Shown here: positions 16,482 through 24,720 of the stretch, piece after piece
Numbering within the stretch: position 1 is the first letter of the stretch
Layout: every line of letters begins with the position of its first letter
The notes under the pieces: model-generated
What the model saw: only the letters and a program-made list of their open reading frames with translations
Told to the model about the DNA's origin: nothing
Database searches by the model: none
Source of the DNA: an uncultured Oscillibacter sp.
GTDB lineage: Bacteria; Bacillota; Clostridia; Oscillospirales; Oscillospiraceae
Length of the DNA: 50,190 bases
Reading direction: 5' to 3'
Assembly: GCA_910588175.1 (NCBI GenBank)
Contig: CAJUQQ010000014.1
Coordinates: 1 to 50,190 of the forward strand
Position numbers and translations under genes: made by a program

Positions 16482-17174
16482 TTATGTGTAATGGCGGCTG
16501 CCGAAGATGGCGGTGCCCACCCGGACCATGGTCGCCCCAGCGCGGACGGCGTCTTCGTAATCACCGCTCATGCCCATTGATAGAACCTGGAGACTATTAT
16601 GAAACAATTTCTCGTTCATGTCAAGAAAGAGTGCCCGAACTTTGTCAAAATACCGAAGATTTTCCTCCCGCTCCGCCTCCGCCGGGGGAATGGTCATCAG
16701 TCCCAGCACCCGAATATGGCTCTTTTCCAGGGCCGCCTCCGCCCCGGCGGGAAGCTCCGCCGGGAAAAAGCCGCTCTTGGCCGCCTCCTCGCCGATGTTG
16801 ACCTCCAGCAGGATGTCCTGCACGATCTCCAGCTTTCCGGCGGCCTTCTCGATCTCCTCCAGCAGCTCCAAGGAGCCCGCGGACTGGATGAGGACGGCCT
16901 TCCCCACCACCTGCTTCACCTTGTTGCGCTGGAGGTGGCCGATGAAGTGGAGCGGCGCGCCGTCGTAGGCGTGCTCCGCCAGCTTGGCGGTCATCTCCTG
17001 AACCCGGTTCTCCCCCAGGGCGTCGATGCCGGCGGCAACGGCCTCCCGGCAGGCGCCGGCGCCGTTCATCTTGCTGGCCCCCACCAGGGTGATTTCCTCC
17101 GGCTTCCGCCCCGCCTCCCTGGCGGCGGCGGCGATGTTCGCCCGAACCTGGGCGATGTTTTCCGCTATGGACAT
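16482..17174 (-). CDS. YggS/PLPBP family pyridoxal-phosphate homeostasis protein
   Basis: A 230-aa single-domain TIM-barrel protein that binds pyridoxal phosphate and keeps vitamin B6 and amino-acid pools balanced. The cofactor lysine is K35 in LVGASKMN. Other family signatures are GENRVQEM, HFIGHLQRNKVK and LSMGMSGDYEDAVRAGATMVRVG. AGAGGCGG lies upstream of the start. It is first of the yggS-sepF-divIVA run. Confidence 0.95.
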   Translation of the reverse strand: MSIAENIAQVRANIAAAAREAGRKPEEITLVGASKMNGAGACREAVAAGIDALGENRVQEMTAKLAEHAYDGAPLHFIGHLQRNKVKQVVGKAVLIQSAGSLELLEEIEKAAGKLEIVQDILLEVNIGEEAAKSGFFPAELPAGAEAALEKSHIRVLGLMTIPPAEAEREENLRYFDKVRALFLDMNEKLFHNSLQVLSMGMSGDYEDAVRAGATMVRVGTAIFGSRHYT

Positions 17175-17290
17175 AACGTTCCGCCTCTTTCTTTTTTCAT
17201 TGCCGGGGCCGGACTCCGCCCAGCCCCGGCCATCTTCGTTTTTCTGTAAGAGCCCGTATTCATAACCGCGGGGGACGGGAAGACCCGTCC

Positions 17291-18556
17291 TTACTGGAGA
17301 ATCTTTCCGTCAAACAGTCCCCTCGCGGACACGATGATCTGCTCCCCGGACCGCAGCCGCCGCTTCTCCTGGTCCGACGCCGGCCGCACCAGCACAAAGC
17401 TCTCCGCGCTGTAGATGACCTCCACCGGCTTAAACCGGGCCTCCCGGCCCACCAGGCAGTAAATGCCCGTCTGCTCCTCCGTGACGGTCTTTCCGTTCTC
17501 GTCCAGATAGGCCCACTCCGCCCGGAGGCACTCCCGGGGCACCCGGATGCCCTCAATGCTCCCGGTGATGATCTGGGCCCGCTGCTGGCGCAGCAGCGTC
17601 AGCTCCCGGAGGAAGGCGTTTCCCCGGAACACCGCCACCACCCGGCCGTTTTCCCGGGGGCCCACGGACTCCAGGGTCACCGGCAGATCCCGGTCCACCC
17701 CCTTGGAAAAGCGGAGGAGCAGGGTGTCTGCCTCCGCCTGCCGGGACAGGAGGGTCCCGGCGTCTTCGGCGGACAGGACGGCGGCGTAATACCACCCGTC
17801 TCCCAGCACCAGCTTTCCCGTTCGGGAGGCCGCCGCCGGGTCCGGCGTCAGGGCGGAGAGGGTGGAGGGCAGCAGTCCTTCCAGCATCTCCGGGGTCAGC
17901 AGGGCCTCATAGCCGTCCACCTCGGCGGAGTACAGCCCCGCCTCCGGAGCCGTGATCCGCCGGACCGAACCCTCGGACTGAGAGCGGAGGTCCAGAAGCC
18001 GGGCTCCAAGCTCCTGCAATTGCAGGGCGATGTCCCCGTCCCCGGCGCTGTAGTCCCGCTTGAGAACCAGAGCCCGGAGCTCCAGGGCAGTGCTCTCGGC
18101 GTCGTACAGCCTGTCCGCCGCCAGGAAGCGGCGGTACTCCAGTAGGTTCTGGGTAATCTGGGCGTCCAGCTTCCGGGTGGTCTCCGCCGCCAGGGCCAAA
18201 TCCTGGGCGTACTGGAGCTGTTCCACCCGGCTCTCCAGGCTCTCAATCTCCGCCTGCCGGTCCAGGGAGGCCTGATCCGCGTAGATCGAGGCCACCGTCC
18301 CTCCGGCGGCCACCCGCTCTCCCTCCGCCCGCTGGATGCGGAGGAGGCCCCCCTCCTCATCGGGCAGCACCCGCTCCTCCCGGACCACAAAACCCGTCAG
18401 GTCCACGGCCCGCTCCACCTCGTAGTGGTAGGCCAGGGTAACGCTCAGAGGGTCGTCCAGGTATTGAACGGCCTGGATGCCGAAGTAGGCCGCCACCCCC
18501 AGGAAGAGGGCGGCCATCAATAATTTGGTTCCGAAACCGCCGTTTTTCTTTCTCAT
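17291..18556 (-). CDS. HlyD-like single-TM membrane protein of the division cluster
   Basis: A 421-aa protein with a basic N-terminus, one membrane segment (about residues 10-30), and an extracellular part built like a HlyD-type adaptor: a barrel-sandwich half (VVREERVLPDEEGGLL...), a coiled-coil hairpin (about 95-180) and the second barrel half. It commonly sits between hfq and yggS/sepF in Clostridia. No partner exporter is next to it, so a cell-envelope role rather than efflux is likely but unproven. The ribosome site is weak. Confidence 0.8.
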   Translation of the reverse strand: MRKKNGGFGTKLLMAALFLGVAAYFGIQAVQYLDDPLSVTLAYHYEVERAVDLTGFVVREERVLPDEEGGLLRIQRAEGERVAAGGTVASIYADQASLDRQAEIESLESRVEQLQYAQDLALAAETTRKLDAQITQNLLEYRRFLAADRLYDAESTALELRALVLKRDYSAGDGDIALQLQELGARLLDLRSQSEGSVRRITAPEAGLYSAEVDGYEALLTPEMLEGLLPSTLSALTPDPAAASRTGKLVLGDGWYYAAVLSAEDAGTLLSRQAEADTLLLRFSKGVDRDLPVTLESVGPRENGRVVAVFRGNAFLRELTLLRQQRAQIITGSIEGIRVPRECLRAEWAYLDENGKTVTEEQTGIYCLVGREARFKPVEVIYSAESFVLVRPASDQEKRRLRSGEQIIVSARGLFDGKILQ

Positions 18557-18598
18557 AGCATTTCTTATGTAGTCTGTCTCCGCCCGGAAGGCGGCGTG

Positions 18599-18826
18599 TT
18601 ATTCCTCCTCGCTCAGGGACACCGGGCGGGTGGGGGCGATGGTGGAGATGGCGTGCTTGTAAATCACCTGCTGGCGTCCCTCGCTGTCCAGAATGACCAC
18701 GAAGGCGTCAAAGCCGGTGATGGTTCCCCGCATCTGAAACCCGTTCATCAAAAACATGGTGACGGGCACCCGGTCCCGCTTGGCCCGGAGGAGGAAGAGG
18801 TCCTGTAAGTTCTGCTTGTTCTGCAT
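18599..18826 (-). CDS. hfq: RNA chaperone Hfq
   Basis: A 75-aa Sm-fold protein. It has the Sm1 region (LFLLRAKRDRVPVTMFLMNGFQMRGTITGFDAFVVIL) and the Sm2 signature YKHAIST. It forms a ring that binds small RNAs and mRNAs. AGGAG precedes the ATG. It lies just after miaA, the classical order. Confidence 0.96.
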   Translation of the reverse strand: MQNKQNLQDLFLLRAKRDRVPVTMFLMNGFQMRGTITGFDAFVVILDSEGRQQVIYKHAISTIAPTRPVSLSEEE

Positions 18827-18940
18827 ATCGTCCGCTCCTTTTTCTTTGTTCGCGCGCCGCCCGAGGGACGGCGCAGGTTGGGTTGTTCAGCGAAACGATG
18901 GTTACTCGGGAGAAGCTCCGGGCAGCCCGTCCGCCGGTCT

Positions 18941-19885
18941 TTAGCATACCCCCTCGGCGGAGAGGGTTTCCGTCGAAACCTGTAGGGCCCGGGCAAAATC
19001 CCGGTCTTTTTCCCAAAAGACCCAGTGGATGGCCGGATTCCGCCGCAGCCAGGTCAGCTGCCGTTTGGCGTACTGCCGGGAGCGGAGCTTCACCTCCGCC
19101 AGAGCCTCCGCCTCTGTGACCGTCCCCTCCAGAACGCCCAAAAACTCCTTATAGCCAATGGCCTGGAGCGCCGTGGCGTCCCGGGGCAGGCCCCGGCTGA
19201 GAAGGTCCCGGACCTCCTCCAGAAGCCCCGCCTCCGCCATGCGGTCCACCCGCCGGTCGATCAGGTCCTTCATATCCGCCCGGTCCCGGAACTGGAGGCC
19301 GATCCAAACCGCGTCGTACCGGGGGGGCAGGGACTTGGTCTCCTCGTTGTGGGCGGTGATGGTCTTTCCGGTTTCCCGCCAGACCTCCAGGGCCCTTAAA
19401 ATCCGCTTTTCGTCCGCCGGGTGCAGCCGCTCCGCCGCCGCCGGGTCCGCCTGCCGGAGCTCCGCCAGAAGGGGCTCGATGCCCTCCGCCGCCAGCCGGG
19501 CCTCCAGCTCCCGCCGGACGGCGCCGCCGGCGCAGCCCGCCGCGAAGCCGTGTCCCTTCACCACCGCGTCGATCCAGAGGCCGGTGCCCCCCACCAAGAT
19601 GGGCAGCTTTCCCCGGCTCAAAATCCCGTCGATAACGGGGAGGGCCTCCTGGGCGTAGCGGGCGGCGGACCACGGCTCCGCCGGGTCGCTTACCGCGATC
19701 ATGTGGTGAGGCACGCCGTCCATCTCTGCTTCCGTGGGGGCGGCGGTGCCGATGGTCATCCCTTTGTAAATCTGCATGGAATCGGCGGAGACCACCTCGC
19801 CGCCGAGTTTCTTGGCCAGCAGGACGCCCAGGGTGGTCTTGCCGCAGGCGGTGGGGCCCACGACGCAGACGATCTTCGGTGCCAC
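18941..19885 (-). CDS. miaA: tRNA dimethylallyltransferase MiaA
   Basis: Transfers a dimethylallyl group to A37 of tRNAs reading UNN codons. The 314-aa product has the P-loop GPTACGKTT at residues 10-18 and family signatures SADSMQIYKGMTIGTA, LVGGTGLW and AIGYKEF. The GTG at 19885 was chosen because it directly precedes the APKIVCVVGP strand. It follows the stop codon of the oxidoreductase after one base, so translation is probably coupled. The product of MiaA is the substrate of MiaB, also in this window. Confidence 0.95.
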   Translation of the reverse strand: MAPKIVCVVGPTACGKTTLGVLLAKKLGGEVVSADSMQIYKGMTIGTAAPTEAEMDGVPHHMIAVSDPAEPWSAARYAQEALPVIDGILSRGKLPILVGGTGLWIDAVVKGHGFAAGCAGGAVRRELEARLAAEGIEPLLAELRQADPAAAERLHPADEKRILRALEVWRETGKTITAHNEETKSLPPRYDAVWIGLQFRDRADMKDLIDRRVDRMAEAGLLEEVRDLLSRGLPRDATALQAIGYKEFLGVLEGTVTEAEALAEVKLRSRQYAKRQLTWLRRNPAIHWVFWEKDRDFARALQVSTETLSAEGVC

Positions 19886-19886
19886 G

Positions 19887-20477
19887 TCAGAAGCTCCGCC
19901 CCAGGGTCCGGGCCCGGCCGCAGGCGGCGTCCATGATTTCCGGTGTCTTGGCGGGGTCCACGTCCAGCCCTCCGGCAAACACATAGTCGAACCGGGGGAT
20001 GCCGAACATCTTCGCAAGCTGCTTCCAGTACAGCACCCCCAGGCTCTCGGGCTGTTCAAAGTCCCCGCCGGTCGTCAGGTAGGCCAGCCGGTCCGCCCGG
20101 CAGTCCCCGTGGCAGCCGCCGGCTTCGTAGTGATAGCAAAGGCCGTTGGCGGAAATGTACTCGATGTAGGTCCGCATCACCGCCGGGAAGCTCATGTCCC
20201 AGAAGGGGGCGGCGGCGACAATTTTGTCCGCCGCCTGGAACTGCCGGGCCAGATCGAACACCGGCGCGCCAAAGGCCCCCACGGAGGCCAGCTCGTCCCG
20301 CTGGTTCAGGGCGGCGGGGAGGAAGGGCTTTAAATCCAGCGCTTCCAGGGTCACGGTTTCCACCTCCGCTCCGGGGTGAGACTCCCGGAAGGCGGAGAGA
20401 AAGGCCTCCGCCAGGGCGCGGGTCCGGGACGCCGGTCCCCGCTGGCTGACGCAACCGTCAATGAATAAAAGTTTCAT
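19887..20477 (-). CDS. Flavodoxin-fold NAD(P)H-dependent oxidoreductase
   Basis: A 196-aa protein of the Flavodoxin_2 type, like FMN-dependent azoreductases and quinone reductases. It opens with a strand and phosphate loop (LLFIDGCVSQRGPASRT) and has the flavin-site segment AAPFWDMSFPAVMRTYIEY and TTGGDFE. The usual GSPR loop is here GCVS, so cofactor choice is open. GAGGA precedes the ATG. It is tightly coupled to miaA. Confidence 0.87.
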   Translation of the reverse strand: MKLLFIDGCVSQRGPASRTRALAEAFLSAFRESHPGAEVETVTLEALDLKPFLPAALNQRDELASVGAFGAPVFDLARQFQAADKIVAAAPFWDMSFPAVMRTYIEYISANGLCYHYEAGGCHGDCRADRLAYLTTGGDFEQPESLGVLYWKQLAKMFGIPRFDYVFAGGLDVDPAKTPEIMDAACGRARTLGRSF

Positions 20478-20527
20478 GTCATTCCTCGTCTGATATCGTT
20501 GTAATAATGGGCCTGCCCTCCGGGGGT

Positions 20528-20718
20528 CCAGGGGCCGGAGCCCCTGGTTTCTCCGCCAAGCGGAGAAAAAATTGAAATCATGTTCCTGACGGCATGCGCG
20601 TCAGGAAAATACCAAGACTCCAGCCGCCCTGGGCGGCGTCTCCAGTGACCGGCGTCACTGGAGGTGGGGGATTCTCAAGGGGGAGCCCGCTCCCCCTTGA
20701 AGCGGGCTACGCCCGCTT
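20528..20718. repeat. Array of six consecutive hairpins
   Basis: Six separate perfect or near-perfect palindromes in 190 bp: 20528-20547, 20548-20568, 20583-20607 (TTCCTGACG arms), 20640-20663 (CTCCAGTGAC arms), 20675-20700 (TCAAGGGGGAG arms) and 20700-20718 (AAGCGGGC arms). The last includes the stop codon of mutL. Together they fill the gap between mutL and the oxidoreductase gene. Confidence 0.75.
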
Positions 20719-22710
20719 GAACATTTTCTCAATCTCATATTTCGTCAGCCTCACCGCCACGGGCCGCCCGTGGGGGCAGTAGCGGACCTCGCCGCTCTGG
20801 ACCTTATCCACCAAGGCCCGGAGCTCCTCCGGGCCGCTTTTCCAGCCGCCCTTGATGGCGGCCTTGCAGGCCATGGTGTGGAGCAGATTCTCCCGCCGCT
20901 CCGCCGGGGAGCGCCCGGAGCGGAGCTTTCCGGCGATCTCCTCCAGGGTGGCGGTCACGTCCCCGGGGTCCAGATCCGCCGGGACCTCCCGGACCAGCAC
21001 GGCTCCGCCGCCAAAATCCTCGCAGGAAAAACCGAACTCCTCCAGCAGGGGCAGGTGCTCCAGCAGCAGCGCCCCGTCCTCCCGGCCCAGCTCCACGGCG
21101 GCGGGGGTCAGCAAGGCCTGGCGCATGGGGGGCTCCAGGGCGGCTTTCAGCCGGTCGAAGTTCACCCGCTCGTGGGCGGCGTGCTTGTCGATGAGCCACA
21201 CGCAGCCGTCTCCGCTCTCGCAGACGATGTAGGTCCGCAGCAGCTCTCCGGCGACGCGCCAGGGGGCCTCTCCGGCGGACTCCAGGGTCTCCTGTCCCGG
21301 CACCTCCGCTTGGGGAATGGCGGGGACGAAGGGCCGCGGTTCCGGTAAAACCGGCTCCTTTGGAAGGGCGGGCTTTGCCAAAAGCTTGGACTCCGCCGCC
21401 GGGGGCGGGGCAGCCGCCGGCACTTCCGGCGCGTCCCGCTTTAATACCGAATCCGGCGCGTCCCCCCGCAGGGGCGGAAAGGGCGTCCGGCTCCTTGGAG
21501 CGGGGCGCTCCTCCCGCCGGGGCAGGGGCGGGGCGCTGTCCGACAGCTTGAGGCCGCCCCGCTCCGTGTTCCAGGCGGGGAGGGGCGCGGCGGGCCTGGG
21601 GGCCGGGGCGGAGGGCTTCGCCCCCTGTTCCCGGTAGGTCTTGGCGTCCATGGACTGGAAGAAGTCCCCCCGGGGATTCACGGTTTTCTCCGGCTCCGCC
21701 GGAGCGGCGGGAACCGGCCCGCCCCGCTCCGCCAGGCAGTCCAGCACGGTGTGGTACACCGCGTTAAAAACGGCCTGCTCCTGGGCGAACTTCACCTGGG
21801 TCTTGGCCGGGTGGACGTTCACGTCCACCGCCGTCACCGGCAGGGTCACCGCCAGCACACAGCCGGGGAAGCGGCCCTTCATGATCTGATTCCGGTAGCC
21901 CTCCTCCAGGGCCGCCGTGAGAAGCTGGGACTTGATAAACCGTCCGTTGACAAAGAAGACCTGCATCCCCCGGGAACCCCGGCCCTGGAGAGGCTGGGTG
22001 ATAAAGCCGGACACGGTCACGCCGTCTCCGCCTCCCTTCACGGGGAGGAGGCTGCGGGCAAAATCCCGGCCCAGGGCGGCGTAAACGGCGGAGTCCAGCC
22101 GCCCGTCCCCGGGGGTATGGAGAGCCTCCGCGCCGTCCTTGATGAATTTAAAGGAAACGTCCGGGTGGGACAGGGCAAGGTGCTGCATCAGTCCCCCCGC
22201 CGCCGCCGTCTCGGCGCTGTCCTTTTTCATGAATTTCAGCCTGGCCGGGGTGTTGTAAAAGAGATCCCGAACCAGGATGGTGGTGCCTTCCGGCGCGCCG
22301 GTTTCCTCCACCCCTCCCGGCACGCCCCCCTCCAGACGCAGGGCGGCCCCGGTTTGGTCCTCCCGCCGCCGGGTGCGGATCTCCACCCGGCTGACGGCGG
22401 AGATGGCCGCCAGCGCCTCTCCCCGGAAGCCCAGGGTCCCGATTTTTCCCAGGTCCTCCGGCCCCCGGAGCTTGGAGGTGGCGTGGCGGAGGAAGGCGGT
22501 GGGCAGTTGGTCCGGGGCGATGCCGCAGCCGTTGTCCGTCACCCGGATGAGGCCCATGCCTCCCCGGCGGAGCTCCGCCACCACGGCGGAGGCTCCCGCG
22601 TCCAGGGCGTTCTCCACCAGCTCTTTCACCACGCTGGCGGGCCGTTCCACCACCTCCCCGGCGGCGATGAGATCCGCCACGTGAGGGGGCAGCTGTTGAA
22701 TCTGGGGCAT
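20707..22710 (-). CDS. mutL: DNA mismatch repair protein MutL
   Basis: A 667-aa protein coupling mismatch recognition by MutS to strand removal. The N-terminal GHKL ATPase has ENALDAGA, DNGCGI and GFRGEALAAISAV. A proline-rich linker spans about 340-470. The C-terminal domain has DKHAAHER (about 505-512), ACKAAIKGG and CPHGRP, the metal-binding motifs of MutL proteins with endonuclease activity, consistent with an organism lacking MutH. The ATG at 22710 has AGGAGG upstream; the frame stays open further without similarity. Confidence 0.96.
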   Translation of the reverse strand: MPQIQQLPPHVADLIAAGEVVERPASVVKELVENALDAGASAVVAELRRGGMGLIRVTDNGCGIAPDQLPTAFLRHATSKLRGPEDLGKIGTLGFRGEALAAISAVSRVEIRTRRREDQTGAALRLEGGVPGGVEETGAPEGTTILVRDLFYNTPARLKFMKKDSAETAAAGGLMQHLALSHPDVSFKFIKDGAEALHTPGDGRLDSAVYAALGRDFARSLLPVKGGGDGVTVSGFITQPLQGRGSRGMQVFFVNGRFIKSQLLTAALEEGYRNQIMKGRFPGCVLAVTLPVTAVDVNVHPAKTQVKFAQEQAVFNAVYHTVLDCLAERGGPVPAAPAEPEKTVNPRGDFFQSMDAKTYREQGAKPSAPAPRPAAPLPAWNTERGGLKLSDSAPPLPRREERPAPRSRTPFPPLRGDAPDSVLKRDAPEVPAAAPPPAAESKLLAKPALPKEPVLPEPRPFVPAIPQAEVPGQETLESAGEAPWRVAGELLRTYIVCESGDGCVWLIDKHAAHERVNFDRLKAALEPPMRQALLTPAAVELGREDGALLLEHLPLLEEFGFSCEDFGGGAVLVREVPADLDPGDVTATLEEIAGKLRSGRSPAERRENLLHTMACKAAIKGGWKSGPEELRALVDKVQSGEVRYCPHGRPVAVRLTKYEIEKMFKRA

Positions 22711-22742
22711 AGGGCTTCCTCCTTTCCGGGAGCGCTTAGGCT

Positions 22743-22894
22743 TTGTTTTAAAATTGGCGGAATGCCGGATTGGGGCAGATTTCTTTGCAGGCAAGGCGAT
22801 TGGAGGCGGGAATCCTGACGGATATCCAGTCCAATCAACGCAGCCCTGACGGGAAAAGATGCCCTGAGACGGCGTTTTGCCATTTTTTAAACAA
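22743..22894. repeat. MITE-like element with 25-bp imperfect terminal inverted repeats
   Basis: The left end 22743-22767 and the reverse complement of the right end 22870-22894 match at 20 of 25 positions, both opening with TTGTTT and containing TGGC and GCCG. Inner sequence also pairs (GATTGGA with TCCAATC). The right end touches the stop codon of the AEC transporter gene. No coding capacity. Confidence 0.65.
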
Positions 22895-22897
22895 GGC

Positions 22898-23809
22898 TTA
22901 AAGCAGCAGCGCCGCCACAATGGGGATGGTGATGATGGAGGCCAGGGTGGAGACAAAGGTAATCTGGGCCATGCACTCCGTGTCCCCGCCGTATTCCATG
23001 CACAGCAGCGACCCGTTCACCGCCACAGGCATGGCCATCTGCGTGACGGCGATGCCCAGAATCATGGGGTCTGTTCCCAGGGCCCGCAGAATGGGGCACA
23101 GGACCATGGGCATCGCCAGCAGGCGCACCGCCGCCAGCCCCCATAGCCTGGGGGAAATCAGCAGCCGCCCCATGGGCCGCCCCGCCAGCAGGGAGCCCAC
23201 GAACATCAAAGACAGCGGCACCGTGATGCTGCCCACGAATTCCACCGCCTCGCCCACCATCTCCGGGGGCCGGAGCCGGGCCAGGGCCAGCACCAGGGCC
23301 GCCAGGGACGCCGCCACACAGGGGGAGAACATCTTCCGCAGGCTGAACCGCTTGGCTCCGGTGAGCATCAGCGGCCCCAGGGTGAAGGACAGCAGGTTGA
23401 AGGGCAGAACCAAAATCACGGCGTAAAACAGGGCCTCCGGCCCAAAGAGGGCCACCGCCACCGGATAGCCGATGAAGCCCACGTTGGGGAACAGCAGCCC
23501 ATAGCGCCAGACGCCCTTCCGCCCCGGTCCGCCGCCCAGCAGAGGCGGCACCGCCAGGGCAAAGGCGAACTCCAGCGCGTAAAACACCAGCGACACCTTC
23601 AGCACCCCCAGCACCACCGCCGTCTCCGGCAGCGTGTCCCCGGTGGAAACCGCCCCCAGGATCATGGCGGGCATGGTGAAGTTCAGCAGCAGCTTGGAGA
23701 TCTTTTGGTCGGTCTCCCCGCCCAGAATCTTCAGGCGGTTGGCGGCATAGCCGCAGAGAATGGCGAAGAGCAGCACCAGCATCTCCGCCAGCGTGTCCAG
23801 AAAACTCAT
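22898..23809 (-). CDS. AEC family (auxin efflux carrier-like) transporter
   Basis: A 303-aa membrane protein with about ten hydrophobic segments in two inverted halves, as in AEC/BASS-fold permeases, which in bacteria export or import organic acids such as malate. Conserved elements are LLLNFTMPAMILGAV in the first half and ALGTDPMILGIAVTQMAMPVAVNG in the second. An AAAGAAG site precedes the ATG. The substrate is unknown; neighbours are repair genes and give no clue. Confidence 0.9.
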   Translation of the reverse strand: MSFLDTLAEMLVLLFAILCGYAANRLKILGGETDQKISKLLLNFTMPAMILGAVSTGDTLPETAVVLGVLKVSLVFYALEFAFALAVPPLLGGGPGRKGVWRYGLLFPNVGFIGYPVAVALFGPEALFYAVILVLPFNLLSFTLGPLMLTGAKRFSLRKMFSPCVAASLAALVLALARLRPPEMVGEAVEFVGSITVPLSLMFVGSLLAGRPMGRLLISPRLWGLAAVRLLAMPMVLCPILRALGTDPMILGIAVTQMAMPVAVNGSLLCMEYGGDTECMAQITFVSTLASIITIPIVAALLL

Positions 23810-24004
23810 GGTTAAAACTTCTTTCCCGGGCGCGTCGCGCCCCTGAATTGGAACCTGTATTCACAGCTGAGAAACGCCGGACAGGCGCGGGCTTTCCCCG
23901 CCGGGCAGGGGAATTTTCCCCCGGGCGTCCCGGCGGACGCCGGCGGAACCGAAGCGGCCGGACGAAAAACCTGGGCGGCGGCCGGCCTCCGAAGATGCAG
24001 GTTC

Positions 24005-24715
24005 CTACACCGCCCCCGCCAGCACCGCCAGGGCGTTGACCCCCGCGTGGAGGCCGATGGAGGCCCAGAGCGTCCCCCCGTGGTCATAGGCCCAGGCCAG
24101 CACCAGGCCGGGAATCAGATATTGGACCATCAGCAGAAAATAGGCCGGGTCCCGGTTCGCCAGAGCGAACTGCCACACGTGAAGCAGGGCAAAGAGAGCG
24201 CAGCTGACAGCGTAGGCCAGGGGGCGGCTCTTCTCCCTCAGCCCGCCGAAGACCAGGCCCCGGAACAGCGTCTCCTCCACAAAGGGGGCCAGGAACACCA
24301 CGATCAGCAGCGTCATGTGGGGGGCGCTGCCGGTCCGGGCGGAGATGGCGGCGTCGTTCAGATTCCCGGAGCGGTCCGCAAGGACCTTCCCCAGCCGGGC
24401 CGCCAGCTCGCAGAGGCCGTAGTAGGCCACGATGCCCGCCGCCGCCGTTTTAAGGGTCCGGGCGGGTCCGTCCAAAAAGCGGCGGGTGGAAACGCCCAGC
24501 AGGTGATGGAAGAGGAGGGCCGTCACGGCGAAGAGTCCGTAGTAATAGGCCGCGCCGTACAGCTCCTCGGAGATGGGGCGCCCCAGCAGCTCCCCCGCCA
24601 GGTGCCGGGCGGGCCCCGCCGCCAGAGGTAGGAGGAGCAGGTAAAACACAAAGAAGACCGTGCCGCCGAACCGCTCCAGGCCCGTCAGCCCGCCGGAGGT
24701 CTTTTTCTTAGCCAT
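24005..24715 (-). CDS. CPBP-family intramembrane metalloprotease
   Basis: A 236-aa membrane protein with about six to seven segments. The catalytic motifs of the CAAX-protease/bacteriocin-processing family are present: EETLFRG (Glu-Glu...Arg) in APFVEETLFRGLVFGGL and the histidine in ALFALLHVWQF. The ATG at 24715 is preferred because GGAG sits eight bases upstream; a GTG nine bases earlier has no room for a site. It starts five bases after mutS ends. The target is unknown. Confidence 0.88.
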   Translation of the reverse strand: MAKKKTSGGLTGLERFGGTVFFVFYLLLLPLAAGPARHLAGELLGRPISEELYGAAYYYGLFAVTALLFHHLLGVSTRRFLDGPARTLKTAAAGIVAYYGLCELAARLGKVLADRSGNLNDAAISARTGSAPHMTLLIVVFLAPFVEETLFRGLVFGGLREKSRPLAYAVSCALFALLHVWQFALANRDPAYFLLMVQYLIPGLVLAWAYDHGGTLWASIGLHAGVNALAVLAGAV

Positions 24716-24720
24716 GCCGC

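Noticed and set aside
20528..20718. CRISPR-like array
   Set aside because: The hairpins differ from each other and there are no regular repeats and spacers.
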